Part shown: piece by piece, positions 1 through 11,085 of the stretch
Layout of the letters: every line of letters begins with the position of its first letter
Numbering within the stretch: position 1 is the stretch's first letter
Source: Orientallactaga sibirica
Taxonomy: Eukaryota; Chordata; Mammalia; Rodentia; Dipodidae
Assembly: GCA_036365145.1 (NCBI GenBank)
Contig: JAEOAD010000015.1
Location: forward strand, 7,309,501-7,373,500
Reading direction: 5' to 3'
DNA length: 64,000 bases
The notes under the pieces: model-generated
Told to the model about the DNA's origin: nothing
Seen by the model: only the letters and a program-made list of their open reading frames with translations
Database searches by the model: none
Position numbers and translations under genes: made by a program

Positions 1-1336
1 CCCTGAGTGCAGGTCACTTCCTTTGGAGCTGCCAGCACCCTCCTGGATTACTTGACTTTCTTGTTCTCAGAAAGAGAAAGGAGCTTATTAAGTGAAGTGG
101 CTGCCAAGTGTATTTCAAGATGAACAAAGCCTAGATCATTTTTTTCTCACCACATACCATACCTAATTGTATGAAGGGCAGGATTTATTTGGTTTGCATT
201 ATGATTTTTTTCCCCAAGCTTAATTACAGTGTTAAAAAGGCACCTCCAACTTGAAAGGAACAAGCTACATGGTCCTGGAGACCAGCATGACCATTCTGAA
301 TTTGAAACACAATTTCTTTGTGAAGAGAATTAATTGTATATGAAACTTTGTGGCTTATGTAAAACACATTTTTATGAAAATAAACTTGAACAGTCATTAT
401 AATGAATAGTTGTTTTTAAATAAGAGTCTAACTGCATGGTGGTGCCAAAGCATTTTAGATGCCTTCTTTATGGGCTTTGTTTTGGGCTTGACTCTGCATT
501 TACTAAGACAATATCAGGACCCTGGAGCTAAGTCTTAGCTTATAATTGGGAGTCAAATGTATAATTCCAATGATAGATTATTAAGGGAGGTAAGGAACTA
601 AAAAAGCTTGTAAAGTGTTTAGCTCCAAATAACTTCATGAGTAAGTGATTCTCTGTTGGAAAACTCCAATATGTTAGTAGGGAATGTTATTTGGCCTCTG
701 ACCAAGGAACTGATTGCAACACTTAGCCTTACATCTTTGAGGTGCTCTCTGGGCAATATAGAAGGTAGAATGGTGAGGGAGGAGCTTTACTTTTTCACTC
801 TGCAACAGCAGCATGGGCTGTCCTCTCTCTGGCTCAGAGATCTGTGTGCCTCAGAGACCATTCAGTGCTTAGCTCTTTCAGCTGGACCAGGCCACATTGA
901 AACTTGAGCTTGAACAATGTAGATCTCTGCGTTTCATCAGTGTAATGACATGTGCCTATGGAATTTGGTACAGTGAGTCATCCATAAGGTTGTACCTGGA
1001 AAAGTGGGGGATAAGATTTGGGTTGCAGAGCATCATTCTTGTTATATTGTGCCATTCCTTGTCCCTGTCCCCTCTTGTTGGGAAGGTCGGACTAGACCAG
1101 CACCATGGGCAGTGTATATTCACATCTTTCTATGAAGCAAGTGGAAAACTATTAAGCTTTTGAATATGTAGGAGCCTTGTTGGATGGTCCCCAATACTCA
1201 GGAGAATGCCTCTCTGATTTCCACACCCCACATCTGGTCTCTTCTCTACTAAATCATTAGCATTTATTCTGCATTTAAGGCCATGATTTTCTCCCTGTAA
1301 TGTGATCCTTATGTTTATGTAGACAAAAGCCTGTAA
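1..1336. other. Single-copy stretch, no gene seen
   Basis: I recognise no gene or repeat here. The open frames are under 90 codons, have no recognisable domain and no splice or Kozak context that would single them out. Base composition is that of ordinary intergenic or intronic mammalian DNA. Confidence 0.6.
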
Positions 1337-1350
1337 AAGAGGAAAGAAGG

Positions 1351-1530
1351 TCTACTTCAGTATTATGCAGAGACATTGCCTCTTCCCCATAACTGATTGA
1401 TACCCCCAGTATGGACGACCCACAATCCCCATGGGGAGGGTCCCTTTGAAGGGGGGAGGACAGGGAAGGGGCCAAGGATGGTACCAACATGTGCTGTTTA
1501 CACACTAATACATAACTAATAAAGAAAAAC
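1351..1530 (+). mobile_element. 5'-truncated L1 3' end with 14-bp target-site duplication
   Basis: A 180-bp insert ends in AATAAAGAAAAAC and is bracketed by a perfect 14-bp repeat, aagaggaaagaagg, at 1337-1350 and 1531-1544. The body (gagggtccctttgaagg, then gggaggacaggg) matches the reverse complement of the L1 3' end at about 41.82-41.88 kb, so this is the last part of an L1 3' UTR. The exact duplication marks it as target-primed reverse transcription. Confidence 0.85.
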
Positions 1531-1718
1531 AAGAGGAAAGAAGGGCTCTCTTCCAGGGAGGAGCTCCTGCAGCCTCAGGAAGCTTGATGAATGGATGTCA
1601 GTGTGGTGAGCTGTCCTAAGTAGATTCTTTCTTCTGCATTACACACAGAGGGACCTGGGATGACACAAGAAACACTACAGGTACATGTAAAGACTGGCCA
1701 TACACACACACACATATA

Positions 1719-1851
1719 TTTTAGGTAGGGTCTCGCTCTAGCCCAGCCTGACCTGGAGTTCACTATGTAGTAGTCTCAGGGTGGCCTTGAACTCACAGTG
1801 ATCTTCTTACCTCTGCCTCCTGAGTGCTGGGATTAAAGGTGTATGCCTGGC
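1719..1851 (-). mobile_element. B1 SINE, minus strand
   Basis: The reverse complement of the B1 body is readable: ggtagggtctcgctctagccc, then cagggtggccttgaactcac, then gagtgctgggattaaaggtg. Its left end is slightly shortened and has lost the usual GCCGGGC-type head. TA-rich sequence on both sides may be the remains of a duplicated target. Confidence 0.88.
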
Positions 1852-2437
1852 TATATATATACCTGTAGAAACACTTTCAAATTTCAAAGTATTGAAGTGC
1901 ATTTTGGTCTGGTCCCCAAATGCATGATTGGGAACATGGGTTCTTGACCTTTCCCTCCCCTTTCAGTAGCAGGGATCAGTGAATCAATTCAAACCCATTA
2001 AGATTTTCAGAATGTCAGGAGGAGAAAATTCTCCCAGTGAACACTCTTAGGCTACTCTGACCAAACACCATTTCTTTGAACCTGGACTGTTTTCTCATTT
2101 TTGTAAAAAAAATTTTTTTTAAATCCCATCAATTGCAATCCCTCCTTGAGGCTGAGTATCTTTTTTTTTTTTTTTTACATCCCTATTTCTTGACACAAAA
2201 GCCTATAGCAAAGGCTTGTAGATACATGAATTACATACTTGTTAGTAACACTGTGTGGCTCCATGTTCAAGAGGTAACATGGAAGGAGTTGGCAGTTTTT
2301 CTGGGTTTGTAAATCTAAAGAGGTAATTGCCTTCAAAACAGCAGGGGTGGGAACCAGGGGCAGGAAACATGGCTTTGAGACCTGAGCTCTGTTCTTAACT
2401 AGTTGTATAATCCTTGTCTGTAGCTTTCTCCAGTGAA

Positions 2438-2439
<2 letters not shown>
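1852..2439. other. Single-copy stretch with T-runs
   Basis: No gene or repeat family recognised. It contains a T/A-rich block at 2105-2122 and an 18-base T-run near 2160. Short open frames here are not protein-like. Confidence 0.5.

Positions 2440-2498
<59 letters not shown>
2440..2498. repeat. (GT)n(GA)n compound microsatellite
   Basis: About 16 GT units run directly into about 13 GA units without interruption. The purity suggests a young, probably length-polymorphic tract. Confidence 0.97.
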
Positions 2499-4419
2499 TG
2501 TCTTAAGCAAACTGTTTTTCTGTGGGAACACAATTGAATTTAAAAATCTAAATTACACCCATCTTCTCCAGGAGCACATCTGTTGCGCAGAGTGAAGCCC
2601 ATTCCATCAATACTGTTGCCGCAGAGCAATGAAGTCATCCCCATCTAATTCCTAAAGCAGAAACGAGGATAACAGGCCCATATTAAATATTAAGGTTTTT
2701 TTTTTCTTTGCATTTTGCTGTTCTCTTTCAGAGAACACAAAGAACACTGACATATTTTCCAGAGCTCAGGTGGATCGTTAATGGACTGAAGAAGCTTTCA
2801 ACTCAACTGAAGCGATACATAAAGAGAAAACTTAATTATACTCAGGTTTCAGTGGGTTAACTGGATAAACAAGGAGACTCCACATTTCATAGCATTTCAG
2901 ACGCTACTGATTTTAGATGCACCATCATTTCATGTATCTCTAAGAAAAGAAAAAATATTACCAATTAAACTATGGCCACAGTGCTTGTATAACTTGGAAT
3001 TATTATTTTATGCTGATTGAAAAAGCTCTTTAATGCTTATTTAGATAGTTGTGCATACATTTAAATGAAGATGCAAGCACAATATGTTGATTGCAATATT
3101 CTTAACTGTCTTCATATAACTACCCTTTCAAATGAGTCCATGATTCAGAGCTGCCGGTGTCTCTGATTGTTCATGGAGTGCCATCTGCCATGAGCTGGAG
3201 CTTTCTTCTTAGACCCCGACCCCACTTTGTGTGCTCTAGAGCTGGTGCTTTCTTGATCTTACCAGAAGGTAAGAACTCAGGACTCTTTCATTTCTCCTTA
3301 AATGGTTCGTTGACTAAAAGACCAAAGTTTACAGTTGTCTAAACTTGTCACTAGACCAACACTTAAGTGTGCTTATGTGTGGGCAATGACTATGCCATGA
3401 TCTTCACCTTGCTTGATGGTTTAAGATCCACTACCAGCAGGGCACTCATTTCTCATGCCCTCATCTCTAGTCTCAGATAGTCATGATGTGTAGAGCAGGG
3501 TAGGGTATAACTCAGTCAGTTAGATGCATGGATAATGATGCCTGATATCTAATGACCATGCTTATTCAATGGAAAGGAAAAGTAGGAGAAAGTCACTGGA
3601 GTCCAGGTTTTTGCCTTTAATAACAAATAACTGTACATACCAAGTAAGAAAATGTGGTTCAGTGAATGATCCTGTCTATATAGCTTCTTTCTCAGAAAGT
3701 CTTAGCCAGAACCATTGCTGTGCTAGTCCCTCATGTTTACCTTGGTCATAGCCCACCCACACTGTGTGGAATGCCTCTGTTTATGTGGCCATTGTGACCT
3801 TGAGAGCAGCAATCATGTCTTAGCCATCTTTTTCACCTCAGTGCACTGTGTAGTGGCTAGACTGAGGGTGGAGAGAACAGGACAGGTAACTCAGGGGTAG
3901 GGAAGTGTTAAAATCAGTCTTAGAGGTGGTAGAATTGAGCTGTGGCTGACATGAAGAATCTGTGAAGAAAAGTAGTGGAAAGTTGGATCCCTAGGGGAAC
4001 TAGTTCCAGGCCACAGGAGGCCTCTAGTACCACCAGAGGGATATTGCTTGGCCACTCAAAGCCTGTTCAAGACTATTTCAGGGAACCTGCATATGATTCC
4101 CACATTGATGCTAGTCACAGACAATAATATGGCAAAATAAATTGGTCACTATTAGCCAGATTTCAGATAAGGTCACCCAAATAGAAACTCTGATATGCCT
4201 GAAATTTCAACAAAATGAGTTTCTTTAAAAAATAGTGTCATTCATTCATTTCTTTAATGTTTCTACTGAGATTAATGAAACAAGATCATGTACCATGCAC
4301 TGAGGATACATGGGATAAATAGTGCATAATTTATACATTGAGGGAGATCATATTCTGGCAAGGGAGACAGAGAAGCACATATCTATATGTATAAATTTGG
4401 ATATGAAAATATATAAGGT
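2499..4419. other. Single-copy stretch, two exon-like windows
   Basis: No repeat family recognised over most of it. Two short windows have splice-like borders: 2732-2845 (acceptor ctgttctctttcag; open for 38 codons; weak donor CAG|gtttca) and 3213-3268 (acceptor gctttcttcttag; donor AAG|gtaaga). Neither product resembles a family I know. They are listed as leads, not as genes. Confidence 0.4.
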
Positions 4420-4833
4420 ATGGTTTGAATGTAAATATGTCCCTCACAGGTTCATGTGTTTAAATACTTGGTGGCCAGCTGGTGGCACTGTTTGGAAAAG
4501 TTGTAGAACTGGTAGAAGGTAGAGACTTGCTAGAGAAAGTGGGTGAATGGGGGCAGATAATGAGGTTTTTATAGCTTAGACCCACTTCCTATTCATTCTC
4601 TATTCCTGACTCTGGATGCAATGTGACCAGATGGTCCCTGTTTCTGCTGCTATGCCTTCTCTGCAGTGATGTGATGTGCCCCCTTGAACTGTGCACCAGA
4701 ATAATCCCTTTCCTTCCCTATCTCTGCCATGATGGGATGTGCCCCCTTGAAACTGTACACCAGAATAAACCCTCTCCTTCCTTAAGTGCTTCCTGTCAGA
4801 TATTTGGTCACAGAGATGAGTAGAATAACAAAT
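4420..4833 (+). mobile_element. ORR1-like MaLR solo LTR with internal duplication
   Basis: The sequence reads like a rodent ORR1 LTR: it begins tatggtttgaatgtaaatatg, passes through agctggtggcactgtttgg and ends cagatatttggtcacagagatgag. A segment with the polyadenylation signal is present twice with a 63-bp period (about 4659-4721 and 4722-4785). The first copy has AATAATCC and the second AATAAACC. No internal retroviral sequence adjoins, so this is a solo LTR. Confidence 0.8.
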
Positions 4834-5561
4834 GCATAATGTATATGTAAAGCATAAAAACATATAAGTTTCATGGCATTATATTGAGAGTGCTATGGGG
4901 ACACAAAGAAGAGTAACCAACTTAACATGGATGGCTCGAAGAAATTCCACGCAGCCAAGATGCTTCTTACAATATCCACAACCAAGAAAGAGATAAGTGT
5001 CCTCTATATAAGTAGTTCCCACATAAGTGTTATAACCCCTGATGAGAAAGGGCACAGAAATGATGCATAGCCCATGGAATTCACTGTGTATGTTATCATG
5101 TTAACAAAATATTGAAAACCAGTAGTAAAAAGAAACAAAACAGACTTTGCCTTTTTTGTCTTGGTTTAATCCACCATTTTGCACACTTGGTTGATCACTA
5201 ATCCTTTGTATGGCAGAAAACTTATTGTTAATATCTTAATACCTATTAATATCTCATACCTATTAAGATCTCATCATTACAGTTTAAGAAACCTGGCTGA
5301 TGGCCTGATATGTGTGGTGGTTTATGTGAAAACAAGGAGATGTCCTTTCCAATACTGAGAATGCCTGCTGTTCTTAGAGCTCTCACTGAGAATTGATATT
5401 TGTTAGATGTGTCCCATGGTTTGTGTCTTTCAGTATCTAAATTCTCTTAACAAACATCAAACACATAGAGCTTCTGTCTTAGAAAGCACAGAGCTTTATG
5501 TGGGAATGGATACTATGTTGAAACCAACTGTTATTACTTACAGTTATAAAATGAAACTGTT
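4834..5561. other. Single-copy stretch, no gene seen
   Basis: Nothing recognisable apart from short direct repeats of the type cctattaatatctc near 5235-5275. No coding signal. Confidence 0.5.
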
Positions 5562-5796
5562 TGGAGGAGGTAGGGGAGATGACTTACTAGGTAAAGTGCT
5601 TGCTGTACAAGCACGAGGACCTGAGTTTGGATCCACCATACCCATATAGAAGTGCTGGACATGGTAGTGTATGCTGTAATCTCATGTCTGGGGAGGCAGT
5701 CCCACGAGGATCCCTGGGTCTTGCTTGCTAGCTTGTCTAACAGAAGCAGGGAGTTCTAGATTCACTGAGCTATTCTGTATCAAAAAATAATTTGGT
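5562..5796 (+). mobile_element. B4-type composite SINE, left part of interrupted copy
   Basis: An ID/tRNA-like head (gcttgctgtacaagcacgag, then gacctgagtttggatccac) is followed by a B1-like middle (aggcagtcccacgaggatcc). The copy breaks off in its A-rich linker (tgtatcaaaaaataattt) where a second SINE of the same type begins. Its right end resumes at about 6121. Confidence 0.78.
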
Positions 5797-6126
5797 GGGC
5801 CTGGAAAGATTACCAGCATAAGGGTCTGAGTTCGATCCCCAGCACCCTTGTAAAAAGCTGGACATGGCCACACATACCTGTAACTCTGGTCCTGTGTATG
5901 GGGGTCAGATAGAGGAGAATTGCTAGAGCCTGCTGGTCAGCAAGTCAGACCCCCCCAAAAAAATCATAGCTCTGGGTTCAGTGAGAGATTCTCTCTCAAA
6001 GAAACAACAGAGAAAAGAGGTAGAGGAGGACACCGACAGTGTTCTCTGGATTCTGTATGCTTGTGCATGCGGCATATATATACACACACCATGCCACACA
6101 TACTACAAACACATGCCAAAGCAAAA
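5797..6126 (+). mobile_element. B4-type composite SINE nested in another B4
   Basis: A second ID/B1 composite starts at gggcctggaaagattaccag. It contains ctgagttcgatccccagcac and gagagattctctctcaaag, then CA-rich sequence, and ends in gcaaaaa. It sits inside the linker of the flanking B4, and the outer copy then continues with aaggtggacagtgactgagg. Confidence 0.75.
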
Positions 6127-6285
6127 AGTAAGGTGGACAGTGACTGAGGAAGATACCTGACATCCACTTCTGGCCTCCATATGCACCTGTGCACACATGT
6201 GCATGTCCCCCTGCATGTCCAAATGTGCACGCACATGAACATACATATACGCATGCACACATAGTACTCATACATAGACATATAA
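6121..6285 (+). mobile_element. B4-type SINE, right part of interrupted copy
   Basis: The right arm (gaggaagatacctgacatcc, then ttctggcctccatatgcacc) followed by CA/TG-rich sequence completes the copy begun at 5562. Confidence 0.72.
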
Positions 6286-6650
6286 AATGTTTGTGGAATA
6301 TAGTGTCAAATGCATGTACATTGGTCATTCTGTCCAGTGAGTATATTTAGTTGCTTTTTAGATTTTAGTTTACATGTAATTTTGGTACCAATGTAGAAAT
6401 CACTTGTCAAGTTACCTGAAAGTGTTTTCACCTTAGTAGCTGAATACTTCAAAGTTCTGAGCAAAAGGACCCCTATTGTTATAATGTAAAAGTTCAGCTT
6501 CAAGAGAGCAATAGCAATAAATGCTCACCAATAAACTAACTCAGAAGACTCTATTATGCATGAAAGGTTTAGCATGACTTTGGCTTTTAAAAATTACTTT
6601 TGATTAATATGCATTAATTATACATTTGAATGTGGTTCTGTGTGATGTTT
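6286..6650. other. AT-rich stretch, no gene seen
   Basis: No recognisable gene. The part from about 6590, next to the CA tract, has an A/T-rich layout that could be an old L1 3' end, but this is too weak to call. Confidence 0.4.
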
Positions 6651-6651
6651 C

Positions 6652-6695
<44 letters not shown>
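6651..6695. repeat. (CA)n microsatellite
   Basis: An almost perfect CA tract of about 22 units. Confidence 0.97.
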
Positions 6696-6696
<1 letters not shown>

Positions 6697-9002
6697 CACA
6701 ATGGGTCAAATCCAGTCTCTTTTTTATCAACTCTTGTTCCATTCCTTTTCCTCCCAACTCCTAGAAATCTCTTTTCTACCTAATTTTGGTCCTTCAATTT
6801 TCAGTAATGTGGATTGAGACCTGCTTGACAAACAAGCCTGCAAAGTGTGATCTCACATACTAACCACAGATATCCCAAGACGGTGTCCTCATGTGTAGAC
6901 CCAAAGGCAGTGTTCAGTTTATACCTTCTGCTTGATAGACTGAGAGCATCTCTGAGATTGGCCACCACCTTCTTTCCTGTTCTGGATGCCCAGTTCCTTC
7001 CTTGAACTCCAGGAATGAACTACAGCAGAGTCCAGCAAAGACCTGTTGTAGCCCATGATCAGGGCAGTGTCAGGAATAATTACTTTTGTGAGTACTGCAG
7101 ATGTGGTTTCAGGGCTCACACAATTTCTTTTGTGTTTATTTGGGTAATGATAAGTTTTTGAGAAATATTTACCAAAATAATGAATGAGTGTGAGAATGAA
7201 TGAATAAATGAATGTCTGCTGAACACTGGGAAGTGTGCAGCCTTGAGTATTTTACATAGTCAAGGGCAGACCAGTGGATTTCTGAGCTCCCCTTGATTTC
7301 CACATGCATAAAACTAGGCAGAGGCGACTCTGCTAGTCCTTAGGTTAGCTAGACCTGAAAACATTTCTTTTCACCCTCCTTCCAAGGTGCTCCCCTCTAC
7401 AGCCTTCCAGTTAAGCCCCTGTCTGGGAAGTGTGCCAGGGAGGAGGAGTAATGGGCAAGCCTTGGAAGACGTCTGAGAGTAATGAGAAAAACACATCTCA
7501 CTGCACACATAGTTCCTTCTGCTCAGCTTTGCCTGTGCAAGCTTGTGGGAGCGGCTGAAAAGCACATTCTTGAAAATTCTGGCCCTTAAAAGGAATGTGT
7601 CTTGGGCTGAAATGTCAGCCTGGCTGTGCTGCAAGTGCAGGACCATTTTTTTTTCCCTTTTCTTTTTCCATTGCTTTATTTTTTGACACGATAAAAGCCA
7701 GACCCTTCCTCTCCACTGGGGATAGTTCATAGAACTGATGAAATTTCAAGCTCTCACTCAGCCAACCATATTGGATTTTTGTCACAATGTAAAGATTTTA
7801 CAAATTGTATCTCTATCTTCCTTCTTTAGCTTCCTTCACAACCCCCACCTCAAAATCTTGTCTTGTTTGGAACCAGTGGCATTAGTTATATCCAAGTAAA
7901 TTTCTCCTCTGGACCCTGAGGTCAGGCAAGTCACATTCATTTCTCTCTACCTTTTAAGAGCCAATCTGAGTGTCCACCTCTCTTGCCCTAAGTAGGCTGG
8001 GTCAGCTGTGGGTGGTTGCAAGATGAGCTCATACCCTTGTCTCATTGCCTAGCTCACAGCTCATCTTGCTGAGTTGTCCCTCACTGAGTTAAATCTGAAT
8101 CCCTGAAACATCTTCAGTGATTTATTTTCATCTTTGGAGATTTTGTTCCTTTAAGCGTATTCCAACTTTGGAAATTTGGCTTGGCTCACTTCTGACCTTA
8201 TAGCAGCCCCCCTGAGCCTCATCTCTGATGTAAGAGTTGACCTAGAATTTCTTCTTCCTTTTTATTGCATGTGGAAAGACACAGTGTCACTTCCACAGAG
8301 AAGGAGATTCTAAGTGGCTTCACTTGCTTCTTCTTACAGACTTTCACAAGCAGACTATGTGCCTCTCTGTGAGGGAAGGCAACAGTCCATCTGGATTTCC
8401 AAAAGGAAGGCCTGATCAGACATTTCCTTAGAAAACACTCATTGGATGCCCACTGTGTGATGGGCATGTAAAGGAGAGCTGTCATTGAGACACAAGCTTC
8501 AGTTTTCCATTCATTTGCTTGGGTGTTCTATGGCAGATGGATACAAGGCAAACAAGGAGTTAAGATATCAGGTAACCTAGGAAAATTGTAGCTGTGTCAT
8601 CTGATGGTTAGAATGCCTCTTTGTGATTAAAGATAATTGAGGCTGCAGTTAGGTTGTTCTTGCTGTATCAGAAGTAAGGTGCCAGGACAGGCATTTCCTA
8701 ATCACCACACATGTTCTCCATCCTCAAAAGGTCCTTGGTTCATTGTAATATACCATTGTGGTTTTGACCCTCCACACCTTTGTGGTATTTTCTTAGGATC
8801 ATGGAAGAAATACCTTAAAAGTGAGGTTTGATCCACCATGATTTGGGAAGGGAGAAAGACATCTTACTCATGAATGTGTCACTCACTTTATAAATATTTA
8901 TAAAGCTTCATTCAGATCCATACTATAGAATCCACTGGGCTAATTTCTCTCTTAGGGCAGCCAACTGTAAGCTCTCTTTGTGTTGTTTTGCTTTATGAAT
9001 CA
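6696..9002. other. Single-copy stretch, no gene seen
   Basis: About 2.3 kb without a recognisable gene or young repeat. A short (GAAT)n-like run lies at 7190-7215 (gaatgaatgaataaatgaatg). The longest frame here, about 119 codons on the minus strand at 7371-7730, is lysine-rich and low-complexity and has no family signature. Confidence 0.5.
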
Positions 9003-9006
9003 TCTT

Positions 9007-9046
9007 TTTTTTTTTATTTGAGAGAGAGAGAGAGACAGAGGGGAAG

Positions 9047-9077
<31 letters not shown>

Positions 9078-9266
9078 ATAGGTGCATCAGTGGCCTCTCA
9101 GCCACTGTGAACAAACTCCAGATATGTGTGTCCCCTTGTGGGCAAGCATGGAATTGCGTGCTTGCCTCACTTTTGCTTCTGGACAAACGTGGGACCTGAA
9201 GAATCAAAGAGGCATTCTTAGGCTTGGCAGGCAGGTGCCCTAACTGCTAAGCTATCTCTCCAGCCC
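9007..9266 (-). mobile_element. tRNA-derived SINE, 11-bp target-site duplication
   Basis: Minus-strand copy: A/T-rich tail, long (GA)n stretch at about 9020-9078, body with cagatatgtgtgtcccctt, and the tRNA-like head ending gctaagctatctctccagccc. The target repeat tgaatcatctt is perfect at 8996-9006 and 9267-9277. About 30 bases (gcaagcatggaattgcgtgc region) are extra or diverged compared with the other copies. Confidence 0.93.
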
Positions 9267-9277
9267 TGAATCATCTT

Positions 9278-10809
9278 CTTAAACTGTGTCTCTTAGCTGG
9301 ATTCTTTCCTTTGAGAAGAAAAGAACTGAAAGATATCTTTACCCCCAGGCCATGGTAATCCTGCCATTGCAGTAGTTATTGTTAAAGATTAAGAATGTCA
9401 ATATTTATCTCTTGTGGGTATAAACAGAAGTCTAGATAAGATGTACATACTCACTGTTAAGCTATAGCTCAGCAGGATAGAGGAATCACAGGCAATATGG
9501 CAGTGCTCATGGAAGAGAGCATGCATTCTCTATGTCATGGCATTTGTGTCAACATGAAACTACATATATGATGGTGGACCCATAGGATCACAGTGTCTAA
9601 GGATGTTACAGTAGACTATGTGATGTCTACACAATAACAAAATCCCTTAGTGAAACATTTATTAGAGTGCATGTTTGTAGGTGAGCCATGCATGACTTCA
9701 CAATGGAACCGTAGCACCAATCCTGGTGCTTTTTGCATAATGTGAGAGGGACAGATAGAAAAATTCTTCTCCACAACCTCAGGGAACTTTACAATCAAAT
9801 GAAAAGAAGTTCATGCAGAACAATGAACAATTGTCCAGGGAAAAGCACATCCCTAAGAATGTGAGGTGTGGCTGGCTGTTACTCTCAACAAACCCATAGC
9901 CCTTGTTCCTCCTGTGTATTAGGCACATGGTTCCGGGGAGTTATGATGGTTCTAGAAAGTCTCAATTTTCTGCCACTCCTGACAGGGATGATTAAGAAAA
10001 GCCTTGGCTTTGGGGGATACTTCCTATCTTTGTAACTTTCTCCAAGCCAAATTCTAGCCACCTCTACTTTCTTTGTTCCTAAGTGACTTTGATTTTCAAT
10101 ACAGTTACAAGTGTCATGGGTTTTTAATGTAATGAAATAGCTTTTAAATAAGGTCAGAGACACTGAAAAAGAGGGCATGACAGATTTTCACTTCTTCTCC
10201 CCAGCCATTAGCCACTAGTCTTTGCTTGTGTGACCACTTGAGTGTTGGGAGGAGGAGGGACAGGAGACCTGTCTGCAGGAGAAAAGATTTTCAGAAGCAC
10301 TGTTGGAATCCTTGGGGTTCTCAGTAGGAATAGCTTTATGTCTTTGTGGTCATAGGTGGGTTGTCAAGTTTTAGCTCTCTCTGATCGTTGAGTAGGTGGG
10401 AATTACCAAGTGGGAGAGATGCTGGTTCTATGCCCTTTAAATGTCCTCCAGAAACCTTAGTTTCTTCTCTCTGTCTCATGCCCTTCTGCTGCACACACGT
10501 ACACATGGGATCTTTGGGAGGTACCCAGCATAAAATGTGATGACTATTTTCAAAACCATGCTTGAAAAGCCCATGCAGAGGACACAACCAATGTCAAGAA
10601 GGTTCAACCAGATAGCAAGAGCAGGAATTAGCTAGATAGAAAGAGAAGTCCTGCTCATATTCCTCTTGCTGGTGGTTTTAGCTTTGTCTGAGGCTGTAAC
10701 TTACTCAGTTCTGGAGACTAATAACTCCCTTTAAATGATGAAGCCAGTTTGAGATGGGTTATGATTCTCATGGCTGAAAATGTTCTTCAGATGAAGTGAC
10801 AGCATTTGT
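9278..10809. other. Single-copy stretch, no gene seen
   Basis: No gene or recognisable repeat. All frames are short and without domain features. Confidence 0.5.
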
Positions 10810-11085
10810 ATTGAGGTTAAGAAGTTGGATCCTGGGATAAATATGGGGTATGAATTGGATATCCAGGATACTTGTGTTAGAAACCCAATTTTACTCCTCA
10901 CCAGCCACAAGACTTCTTGTGCTTCATTTTCTTCACCTATAAAATGGGAATAATATTCCTGCCTCACAGGGAGATAGACATGTCTAAAGAATTAGGACAC
11001 ACTATACAAAGTCATAAAGAATTAGGACTAAGAATATCAAAGTACTCATAAAGATGCTTGGTAAACAGTAAGTGCAGCATAATAT
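10810..11085 (+). repeat. MIR relic
   Basis: An ancient tRNA-derived MIR is readable through its conserved core: cttcattttcttcacctataaaatgggaataat, then cctgcctcacagggagat and gatgcttggtaaacagtaag. There appears to be a small internal repetition of aaagaattaggac at about 10987 and 11016. Confidence 0.7.

Noticed and set aside
5964..6328. Two overlapping Cys-rich minus-strand frames of 105-110 codons
   Set aside because: They read the CA/TG-rich tails of nested B4 SINEs; Cys, Met and Val come from TG and GT repeats.
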